This document shows, in pieces, positions 18,892 through 25,136 of a stretch of 64,000 nucleotides of DNA. Position 1 is the stretch's first letter, and every line of letters begins with the position of its first letter. Origin of the DNA: Aquipuribacter nitratireducens (GTDB lineage: Bacteria; Actinomycetota; Actinomycetes; Actinomycetales; JBBAYJ01); the NCBI RefSeq assembly GCF_037860835.1, contig NZ_JBBEOG010000005.1, forward strand, positions 186,001 to 250,000, written 5' to 3'. A program made the position numbers and the translations under genes. The notes below the pieces were generated by a model. The model did not search any database and was not told the origin of the DNA. It saw only the letters and a program-made list of their open reading frames with translations.

Positions 18892-19287
18892 TCAGCGGTC
18901 GCGGTCGCCCCGCGTCAGGGGTCGGACGAGGACGAGGTTGGCGATCCCGCCGACGACGCTGACGACGAGGGCGCCCCAGAACGCCGCCCAGAAGCCGTCG
19001 ACCTCGAACGGCAGCCCGAGCCGTCCCGTGATCCAGCTCGACAGCCAGAACAGCAGGCCGTTCACCACGAGCCCGAACAGACCGAGGGTGAGGACGTAGA
19101 GGAGGCATCCGACGGTCTTCGCGATGGGCTGCAGGACGGCGTTGACGACGCCGATCACCGCCGCCACGACGACGAGCGTCCAGACCCGCTCCGTCAGGGT
19201 GCCGGAGTCGAGCCGGATGCCCGGCACGAGGAGCACGGCGACCCACACCGCGAGCGCGGTGGCGAGCACACCGAGCAGCAGCCTCAC
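18892..19287 (-). CDS. Phage holin family 4 (4-TM) membrane protein
   Basis: A 131-residue integral membrane protein with four hydrophobic segments (about 1-21, 34-55, 60-84 and 100-125) matching the widespread bacterial 'phage holin family 4, superfamily II' (PF04020 type). Despite the name these are ordinary chromosomal proteins and nothing phage-like is nearby. Typical features are 'GVVNAVLQPI', 'LTLGLFGLVVNGLLFWL' and a closing 'LVRPLTRG'. GTG 19287 starts at the first membrane segment. It lies tail to tail with the CoA-transferase gene and head to head with the IclR gene; function unknown. Confidence 0.82.
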   Translation of the reverse strand: MRLLLGVLATALAVWVAVLLVPGIRLDSGTLTERVWTLVVVAAVIGVVNAVLQPIAKTVGCLLYVLTLGLFGLVVNGLLFWLSSWITGRLGLPFEVDGFWAAFWGALVVSVVGGIANLVLVRPLTRGDRDR

Positions 19288-19334
19288 GGGGGCGAGGCTA
19301 GACGACCGCGCTGCGGCACGATAGGAGCGCGCCG

Positions 19335-20129
19335 GTGACCACCGTCGTCGGGCGGGCGGAGGTGCACGTGAGCAGCGAGACGTTCGTCCGCTCGCTCGAG
19401 CGGGGCCTCGCCGTCATCCGCGCCTTCGACGCCGAGCACCCGCGGCTGTCGCTGTCGGAGGTCGCGCGCCGGACCGGGCTCACCCGTGCGGCCGCGCGGC
19501 GGTTCCTCCTCACCCTCGTCGAGCTCGGCTACGTCCACGCCTCCGACGGGGTGTTCTCCCTGCGGCCGCGGGTGCTCGAGCTCGGCTTCGCGTACCTGTC
19601 CGGGCTGCGGCTCGTCGACGTCGCGCACCCGCACATGCAGTCGCTGTCGGACGCGGTCCACGAGTCGGTGTCGGTGTCGGTCCTCGACGGCGACGACCTC
19701 GTGTACGTCGGCCGCGTCCACGCCCGCAAGATCATGACGGTGGCCCTCGACGTCGGCAGCCGGCTGCCGGCCTACTGCACGTCGATGGGCCGCGTGCTCC
19801 TCGCCCACGCCCCCGCCGACCGGCTGTCCGACTACCTCGCCCGTGTCGACCTCGTGGCGCGCACCCCGCACACCGTGACCGACGCCGCCGCCCTCGCGGA
19901 GGTGCTCGACCGGGTCCGCGCCGACGGGTTCGCCGTCGTCGACCAGGAGCTGGAGCTCGGGCTGCGGTCCGTCGCCGTGCCGCTGCACGCCCGGGGCGGG
20001 GAGGTGGTGGCGGCGATGAACGTCGCCGCACCGCTCGAGCGCGGCTCCCTCGAGGAGATCCGCGCCGAGCTCCTGCCCCCACTGCTCGCCGCCGCCCGGG
20101 AGTGCGAGGCGGACCTGCTCGCGGTGTGA
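19335..20129 (+). CDS. IclR-family regulator (PcaR-like) of the aromatic operon
   Basis: DNA-binding regulator of 264 residues. A winged helix-turn-helix at about residues 15-75 ('LERGLAVIRAFD', 'LSLSEVARRTGLTRAAARRFL') precedes an effector-binding IclR domain ('VGRVHARKIMTVALDVGSRL', 'AYCTSMGRVLLAHAP'). This wording is that of the PcaR/PcaU/PobR branch that senses aromatic catabolites such as 3-oxoadipate or hydroxybenzoates. GTG 19335 has AGGAG upstream; an internal GTG at 19368 is possible. The nearest likely target is the palindrome at 13410-13424; activation or repression cannot be told from sequence. Confidence 0.9.
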   Translation: MTTVVGRAEVHVSSETFVRSLERGLAVIRAFDAEHPRLSLSEVARRTGLTRAAARRFLLTLVELGYVHASDGVFSLRPRVLELGFAYLSGLRLVDVAHPHMQSLSDAVHESVSVSVLDGDDLVYVGRVHARKIMTVALDVGSRLPAYCTSMGRVLLAHAPADRLSDYLARVDLVARTPHTVTDAAALAEVLDRVRADGFAVVDQELELGLRSVAVPLHARGGEVVAAMNVAAPLERGSLEEIRAELLPPLLAAARECEADLLAV

Positions 20130-20182
20130 GTCTGCATCGGTGACCGCGACACGCCGCGCGTCCCGGTCACCACTGCAGACTC
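20128..20182. terminator. Long bidirectional hairpin between convergent genes
   Basis: GAGTCTGCA (20128-20136) pairs with TGCAGACTC (20174-20182), and, after a 2x2 mismatch, GGTGACCG (20139-20146) pairs with CGGTCACC (20164-20171). The total is 17 base pairs around a loop containing CGACACGCCGCGCG. It starts within the IclR stop codon and precedes the convergent DUF8129 stop. It shares GGTGACC arms and a CGACACGCCG core with the palindrome at 47698-47756. Confidence 0.7.
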
Positions 20183-20208
20183 GCCGGCCGCGAGGGCGGT
20201 CAGGCGGC

Positions 20209-20553
20209 TCAGGTGGTCCGGCGGGTGGCGGGCTGGCGACGACCGGGGCCACCGTGCGGGTCCGGCGGGCTCGGCTCGGCCTGCGTGTCGTCGCTCACGG
20301 GGCTGCCGGCCGCCTCCGGCCGAGGCGTGTCGGCCGGAGCGGTCCGGCTCGTCGGGTCGGGGTCCGTCGGCTCCGCGCCGTCGGCCAGCTGCTGGAGCCG
20401 GCCTCGCAGCACCGTGAGGACCGGCAGCCGGTTGCCGTGCGCCTCCTCGTGCTCGACGAGTGCGTCGATCTCCTCGGGCTCCAGGCTGCGCACGCGGTGC
20501 TCGAGCTGCTGCGGGCCGAGCTGGTCGATGTCAGGGATGGCGAGATCGGGCAT
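20209..20553 (-). CDS. Conserved hypothetical protein, DUF8129-like
   Basis: A 114-residue soluble protein. Residues 1-55 ('MPDLAIPDIDQLGPQQLEHR', 'VRSLEPEEIDALVEHEEAHG', 'NRLPVLTVLRGRLQQL') follow the short helical DUF8129 pattern seen in actinobacteria: a 'IPDYDxL' opening, 'RLRSL' and 'ANRxPVxxxLxxRL'. The rest is Pro/Asp/Thr-rich and probably disordered. ATG 20553 is chosen because the conserved motif starts directly; the frame is open further upstream. Biochemical role unknown. It is convergent with IclR and divergent from tRNA-Arg. Confidence 0.7.
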   Translation of the reverse strand: MPDLAIPDIDQLGPQQLEHRVRSLEPEEIDALVEHEEAHGNRLPVLTVLRGRLQQLADGAEPTDPDPTSRTAPADTPRPEAAGSPVSDDTQAEPSPPDPHGGPGRRQPATRRTT

Positions 20554-20660
20554 GTCCCGGCCGTACCCGCGTGATCCGACGGCATGCCGCGCGGTCGAGA
20601 GCACCGCGCCGGGTCCGGTACGCTCGTCCGGTCGTCGCGTCACCCCGACGTGGGCGGCAT

Positions 20661-20733
20661 GCGCCCGTAGCTCAACGGATAGAGCATCTGACTACGGATC
20701 AGAAGGTTGGGGGTTCGAGTCCCTCCGGGCGCG
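20661..20733 (+). tRNA. tRNA-Arg(ACG)
   Basis: GCGCCCG (20661-20667) pairs with CGGGCGC (20726-20732). The anticodon stem TCTGA/TCAGA encloses loop CTACGGA, anticodon ACG, presumably edited to ICG by the TadA enzyme encoded at 46147-46581 in the same window. D arm and T loop (GTTCGAGTC) are intact. CCA is not encoded. Confidence 0.96.
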
Positions 20734-20751
20734 CGTCAGGTTGAGACAGGA

Positions 20752-20787
20752 GAGGGCCCGGCCACCGGATGCGGTGGCCGGGCCCTC
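20752..20787 (+). terminator. Strong hairpin after tRNA-Arg
   Basis: GAGGGCCCGGCCACC pairs perfectly with GGTGGCCGGGCCCTC, a 15-bp stem with a six-base loop, starting 18 bases after the tRNA and followed by TGCTG. Confidence 0.85.
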
Positions 20788-20923
20788 TGCTGTCCACCTC
20801 GGCCCACCGGCGTGACCCGGTGACGCCCCCCGCGACGCATCTGCGTCGTGAGTGGGGGATGCGTCCCAGGGCACGCCGGTCGGGGCGGGACAGATCCCCC
20901 TTTCACGCCGTCGGCGGCCTGGC

Positions 20924-21286
20924 TCAGCCCGTGAGGAGGCCGAGCACCCGGACGGTGTTCGTGCCCGACGTGGTCGAGCAGTCGAGGAGCTCGCCCGCGA
21001 GCGCGTCGAGCCGGCCCCCGCCCTTCGGGTCGACCGTCGTCGTCCCGTCCGCCCGGGTGATCGTCGTCTCGACCTGCAGCCAGACCTGCGTGCTGCCCAC
21101 CACCGGGCTGCCGTTCGCGGCGAAGCTCGGCCGGGCGGTCGTGAACGTCGTCCCGTCGGTGCAGGTCCAAGTCAGGGTCCGCTCGTGCGGCCGCGGCGGT
21201 TCGGCCGCCTGCGCCGCGACGGGTGTCAGGGCCAGGGCGCCGACCGCCACCGCGGCGCAGGCTCGTCCGGCCGTTGGTGCTCTCAT
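20924..21286 (-). CDS. Secreted hypothetical protein
   Basis: A 120-residue protein with a clear signal peptide: basic start, hydrophobic 'ACAAVAVGALALTPVAA' and an AQA-type cleavage near residue 27. The mature 93 residues contain two Cys ('WTCTDG', 'LLDCSTTSG') that could form one disulphide, and the beta-strand-like 'TLTWTCTDGTTFTTARPSFA'. No family is recognised. ATG 21286 has GGAGGGAACCCC upstream. It is transcribed away from the O-methyltransferase gene. Confidence 0.7.
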   Translation of the reverse strand: MRAPTAGRACAAVAVGALALTPVAAQAAEPPRPHERTLTWTCTDGTTFTTARPSFAANGSPVVGSTQVWLQVETTITRADGTTTVDPKGGGRLDALAGELLDCSTTSGTNTVRVLGLLTG

Positions 21287-21402
21287 GGGGTTCCCTCCGT
21301 CCGGGGGTCGCCCTCCGACCCCGGGTGACAGGACGCCAGGAGCCCGTCGCGAACGCGCCTACCGTGCTTCCCCCACTCCTGGCGGCGCGCCACCCTGACC
21401 TC

Positions 21403-22059
21403 ATGGACATCGTCGACCCGACCGTCGCCCGCTACGTCCTCGACCACTGCTCGCCGGGCGAGGACGATCTCCTGGCCGAGCTCGCGGCCGAGACCCGCGA
21501 GCGCTACCCCGACTCCGCCGGCATGCAGATCACCGCCGACGAGGGCGCGCTGCTCGCGATGCTCGTCCGGTTGTGCGGTGCGCGGGACGCCGTGGAGGTC
21601 GGCGTCTTCACCGGCTACTCGTCCCTGTGGGTCGCGCGGGCACTGCCCGGGGACGGGCGCCTGCTCGCGCTCGACGTGAGCGACGAGTGGACGTCGCTGG
21701 CGCGCCGGTACTGGGAACGGGCCGGTGTCGTGGACCGCATCGAGCTGCGACTCGGGCCGGCCGCCGACGCGCTCCGTGCGCTGCCGGACGAACCCGTCCT
21801 CGACTTCGCGTTCGTCGACGCCGACAAGGAGGGCTACCCGACGTACTACGAGGAGGTCGTCCGCCGGCTGCGGCCGGGCGGGCTCGTCGTGCTCGACAAC
21901 GTCCTGCGGGAGGGCCGTGTCGTCGACCCGGCGCAGCAGGGCCCCGCCGACGCCGCGATCCGCCGCGTCAACGACGCGGTCGTCGCCGACACGAGGGTCG
22001 ACTCCGTCATGCTGCCGGTCCGTGACGGTGTCACCGTGGCGCGGCGTCGCCCCGCTTGA
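21403..22059 (+). CDS. SAM-dependent O-methyltransferase (class I, CCoAOMT-like)
   Basis: Rossmann-fold methyltransferase of 218 residues related to caffeoyl-CoA and catechol O-methyltransferases. Motif I is 'AVEVGVFTGYSSLWVARALP', followed by 'LLALDVSDEW', the metal-binding acidic 'FVDADKEGYPTYYEEVVRRL' and 'GGLVVLDNVLREGRVVD'. Bacterial members need a divalent cation and act on small phenols, but the acceptor here is unknown. ATG 21403 was chosen because the family begins with such a 'DPxVxxYVxxH' phrase; the frame is open upstream. Its 3' end overlaps the convergent DUF2200 gene by 29 bases. Confidence 0.88.
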   Translation: MDIVDPTVARYVLDHCSPGEDDLLAELAAETRERYPDSAGMQITADEGALLAMLVRLCGARDAVEVGVFTGYSSLWVARALPGDGRLLALDVSDEWTSLARRYWERAGVVDRIELRLGPAADALRALPDEPVLDFAFVDADKEGYPTYYEEVVRRLRPGGLVVLDNVLREGRVVDPAQQGPADAAIRRVNDAVVADTRVDSVMLPVRDGVTVARRRPA

Positions 22060-22396
22060 TCGATGCCATCTTCTTGCCGCGCGCGACCTCGTCGACGACC
22101 TTGTCCATCCAGCGGATCCGCTGCATGAGCGGGTCGTCGATGTCCTCCACGCGCACCCCGCAGATCACGCCGGTGATGAGCGACGCGTTCGGGTTCATCG
22201 CCGGCGCCCGGGCGAAGAACGTCTCGAGGTCGCGCTGGTCGGTGAGCGTCTCCTGCAGCCCGGCGTCGTCGTAGCCCGTGAGCCACTCGATCACCTCGTC
22301 CACCTCCGCCTTCGTCCGGCCCTTCCGCTCGGCCTTCGCGACGTAGTGCGGGTAGATGCTCGCGAACGGCGTCGCGAAGATGCGGTGACCGGGCAC
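22031..22396 (-). CDS. DUF2200 family protein
   Basis: Protein of 121 residues, matching the DUF2200 family from start ('HRIFATPFASIYPHYVAKAE') to end ('LMQRIRWMDKVVDEVARGKK'), with 'EVIEWLTGYD' and 'FFARAPAMNPNASLITGVIC' between. The fold is small alpha-helical and the biochemical role is unknown. GTG 22396 lies one base after the stop of the upstream CMD gene, so the two are probably one transcript. Its tail overlaps the end of the O-methyltransferase gene on the other strand. Confidence 0.85.
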   Translation of the reverse strand: MPGHRIFATPFASIYPHYVAKAERKGRTKAEVDEVIEWLTGYDDAGLQETLTDQRDLETFFARAPAMNPNASLITGVICGVRVEDIDDPLMQRIRWMDKVVDEVARGKKMASIKRGDAAPR

Positions 22397-22397
22397 G

Positions 22398-23153
22398 TCA
22401 GAGTCCTTTCACGGCGCGGACGGCGGCGAGGGTGCGGGGGAAGCCGACGTACGGCAGGCAGTGGACGATCGCGGCGAGGACCGTCTCGCGGCTGTTGCCG
22501 ACCTCCAGGCACGCGCGGGCGTGCGGCGTCAGCTGCGGCCCCGTGTCGCCCAGGGCCGTGAGGGCGCACAGGACGAGCAGCTCCCGCTGGGCGAGCGTGA
22601 GCCCCTCGCGCGTGTAGAAGTCGCCGAAGCACCACTCGGTGAGGAACCGGGGCAACGCCTCGTCGAACGGCGCGGGCAGGTCGGCGAGGTTGTCGCGGAT
22701 CTCCGTGCCGTACAGCGGGGCCTGGATCTCGAGGCCGCGCTCGTACCGCTCGTCCTCTCCGACGGTGCCCTGGTCGGGCAGCGGGAGCTCGACGCCTCGC
22801 GCCGTGAGCACGTCGTCGACGGTGACGAGGGCGGTGAGGGTGCGTGGGAACCCGACGAAGGGCGCGAGCTGGTACACCGCCTCGCGGAGCGACACGGGCG
22901 GCACCCCCACGTTCAGCGCGGCGTGGGTGTGGGCGCCGAGCTGGCGCCCGGTGCCCAGCACCGAGAGGACCGTGACGGTGACGAGCTCCCGGGTCGCGTC
23001 GTCGAGCTCGCCGGTGCGGAACACGTCGCCGAAGACGACGCCCCGCAGGATCGCCATGAGCTCGGGGTGGGTCTCGGGGGCATCGCGGTCACGCGGGCCG
23101 AAGAGACACGCGTACGTCTCCTCGGCCCACTCCTGGCGGGCGGACGACGTCAT
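22398..23153 (-). CDS. Tandem carboxymuconolactone decarboxylase (CMD) domain protein
   Basis: A 251-residue protein with two CMD/AhpD-fold halves. The first half has 'DATRELVTVTVLSVLG' and 'LGAHTHAALNVG', the second 'LAQRELLVLCALTALG' and 'LTPHARACLEVGNS', with matching 'PFVGFPRTL' and 'PYVGFPRTLAAV' ends. The halves lack a CxxC pair, so an AhpD-like peroxidase role is unlikely. Carboxymuconolactone decarboxylation is possible but unsupported by neighbours; the hydroxyquinol route does not need it. ATG 23153 begins the gene; DUF2200 follows after one base. Confidence 0.87.
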   Translation of the reverse strand: MTSSARQEWAEETYACLFGPRDRDAPETHPELMAILRGVVFGDVFRTGELDDATRELVTVTVLSVLGTGRQLGAHTHAALNVGVPPVSLREAVYQLAPFVGFPRTLTALVTVDDVLTARGVELPLPDQGTVGEDERYERGLEIQAPLYGTEIRDNLADLPAPFDEALPRFLTEWCFGDFYTREGLTLAQRELLVLCALTALGDTGPQLTPHARACLEVGNSRETVLAAIVHCLPYVGFPRTLAAVRAVKGL

Positions 23154-23222
23154 GCGGCCACCGTCGTCGCCCGCCGGACCGCTGTCAACGAGCGGGCTCG
23201 GCCCGGACCGCGGCGAGCAGTG

Positions 23223-24131
23223 TCACGCCCCTCGGCCGGAGTGGTCGGCGGCCCAGGCGGCGAAGACCGCGCGGCTGCTCGCGTGCGGGGCGCCCGGCAC
23301 GTCGCGGACGAGGTCGTGGTCCTGCAGGGCGCTCGCCAGGTCGTCGCTCTCGCGCCGCAGCGAGTCACCGAGCGTGCGGGTCCCTGCCCCCGGGCACGCC
23401 GTCGCCGCCTCCGCGAGGTCGAGGAGCACGGACGAGCGCACGGCGAGGCTGGCGTCGCGGTCGGCGTCGGAGAACCAGTAGCTGACGTTGTACTGGTCGA
23501 CGTCGACACGGACCCGGGTGAGGTCGTCGACGACCGGCTCGAGGACCGCGACCGCCGTCGAGTCGTCCATCGCCGCGAGCCGGGCCGTCGCGCCCACGTC
23601 CGCGAGCCGGCTCAGCCGGAGCGCGAGCATCCGGCGCCGGCCCAGCGCGGGGTACACCTGCAGCGTCCACGTGACCGCGCCCGTGAGGATGACGAAGCCG
23701 ACGAAGGCCTGGAGCGGCGCGGCGACCCGCAGCCACGTGTTCTGGGGCACGACGTCGCCGTAGCCGAGGGTCACCTCGGTGACGAGCGACAGGTAGAGCG
23801 CGTCGAGGGCGTTCGAGCGTTCCGCGGCCGCGAGCCCGTCCGACAGGACCACACCGCCGGGGACGTGCGGCCAGTACACGAGCGTGAACCCGGCCACCGT
23901 CAGCAGAGCCCACGACAGGAGGACGAGCGCGAGGCCGAGGGGCCCGGCGACGTCGAGGGACGAGCGACGGCGCGCGAGGCGCCGCGTCACCCGCCAGGTG
24001 GCCCGCATGACCGGGCGGGTGACGTGCCCGACGCCGCTGGGACGCCACAACGTGCGGAACAGGTCGGTGAGCGCCACCAGCACCAGGGCGAGACCGACCA
24101 CGGTCAGCACCGTGGTGCCGGCGGCCGTCAC
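23223..24131 (-). CDS. Two-TM potassium channel family protein
   Basis: A 302-residue membrane protein with N-terminal membrane segments (about 8-26 and 62-88), a pore loop with selectivity filter 'TLGYGDVVP' (near residue 120) and a following pore helix segment 'LQAFVGFVILTGAVTWTLQV'. The 150-residue C-terminal part is cytoplasmic, helical and not an RCK/TrkA_N domain by eye. It probably conducts K+. GTG 24131 overlaps the stop of the upstream MS-channel-like gene (GTGA), indicating cotranscription and perhaps joint work in ion or turgor control. Confidence 0.85.
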   Translation of the reverse strand: MTAAGTTVLTVVGLALVLVALTDLFRTLWRPSGVGHVTRPVMRATWRVTRRLARRRSSLDVAGPLGLALVLLSWALLTVAGFTLVYWPHVPGGVVLSDGLAAAERSNALDALYLSLVTEVTLGYGDVVPQNTWLRVAAPLQAFVGFVILTGAVTWTLQVYPALGRRRMLALRLSRLADVGATARLAAMDDSTAVAVLEPVVDDLTRVRVDVDQYNVSYWFSDADRDASLAVRSSVLLDLAEAATACPGAGTRTLGDSLRRESDDLASALQDHDLVRDVPGAPHASSRAVFAAWAADHSGRGA

Positions 24132-25036
24132 CAGCGGCGCTCGGGCTGCTCGTCGTGCTGACGCGTCGCGTCGTCGGTGAGGTCGACCTCGGGGGGACGC
24201 CCGCGCGGCTGCTCGAGGTCCTCGTAGGTGCCGCCGCCGTACGCCTCGTACGCCGGGTCGGTGCCGTACGACGGTGCCGCGGCGTACGCGTCGTCCTCAC
24301 GCTCGGCGGCCTCGCGTTCGGCGGCCTCGCGCTCCACCGCGGCCGACTCCCGGCGCTCGCGCTCCCGCCTGACCTCGCGCTTCACGTTGTCGCTCTCGCG
24401 GCTCGCGGTCTGCAGGTAGCCCTCCCAGCGCGACTGCATCGGCCGGATCAGGCCGCCACCGACGCCGACCACGAGGATGCCGCCGATCGTCGCGAGGACG
24501 GTGACGAGGATCGGGGTGGTGACGGTCGTGGCGATCCCGACCTGGTTGAGGGCGGCGATGACGCCGATCCCGAGGATCAGCACGCTCGACGCCGTGGCGA
24601 GGCCCCGCCCGTACGACAGCCCGCCGAGGGCGGAGGCGACGAGGTCCTTGACGGCGGCGGCGATGGCGGCGGCCACGACGACGATGACGATCGCGACGAC
24701 GAGCCGCGGCAGGAACGCGATGACGGCCGTGAGGAGCTCGCTCACCGGGTTCGGCCCGAAGACGCCGAAGGCGAGCTGGAGCACGAGCAGCAGCAGCCCG
24801 TAGAACACCAGGCGCGACACGAGACCGGAGGCGTCGTACCTGCTGTGCTCGAGCATCCGACCGATCCCGCCCCGCTCGACGGCGCGGTCGAAGCCGACCC
24901 GCTCGAGGACCCGGGCGAGCGCCTTGGCCAGCAGCCTCGCGAGCAGCCAGCCCACGAGGAGGATGACGAGGAAGAGCAGGAGCCGCGGCACGAAGTCCAC
25001 GACGGTGACGTAGGCCGAGGTGAGGGCCTCTCTCAT
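24128..25036 (-). CDS. Mechanosensitive-channel-like TM protein (CmpX/MscS-helix type)
   Basis: A 302-residue membrane protein with four to five hydrophobic helices: 'FVPRLLLFLVILLVGWLLAR', 'LVSRLVFYGLLLLVLQLAF', 'LPRLVVAIVIVVVAAAIAAA' and 'TTPILVTVLATIGGILVVG'. The pattern matches conserved TM-helix repeat proteins (PF05552 type) related to the first helices of small-conductance mechanosensitive channels but lacking the MscS beta domain. The last 90 residues are charged, with a Glu/Arg coiled-coil-like run, then disordered. ATG 25036 is chosen over an upstream GTG because GGAGG lies eight bases before it. It is cotranscribed with the K+ channel gene. Confidence 0.78.
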   Translation of the reverse strand: MREALTSAYVTVVDFVPRLLLFLVILLVGWLLARLLAKALARVLERVGFDRAVERGGIGRMLEHSRYDASGLVSRLVFYGLLLLVLQLAFGVFGPNPVSELLTAVIAFLPRLVVAIVIVVVAAAIAAAVKDLVASALGGLSYGRGLATASSVLILGIGVIAALNQVGIATTVTTPILVTVLATIGGILVVGVGGGLIRPMQSRWEGYLQTASRESDNVKREVRRERERRESAAVEREAAEREAAEREDDAYAAAPSYGTDPAYEAYGGGTYEDLEQPRGRPPEVDLTDDATRQHDEQPERRW

Positions 25037-25136
25037 GGCGGTGTCCTCCGGGGGCACGTGGGCAGGGACGCGTGCGCGCTGTCGCAGGAGCGGTACCCGT
25101 GTGACCGTGGACTACACGTGCCTGGTCACCGTCCCA

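Noticed and set aside
18892-19287. A prophage fragment suggested by the 'phage holin' family name
   Set aside because: Family 4 holin-like proteins are common chromosomal membrane proteins. No integrase, structural or lysis genes or attachment sites are nearby.
22398-23153. The double-CMD protein as part of the aromatic degradation pathway
   Set aside because: Carboxymuconolactone decarboxylation belongs to the protocatechuate branch, whose other genes are absent. The gene is on the other strand, kilobases from the hydroxyquinol operon, paired with DUF2200.
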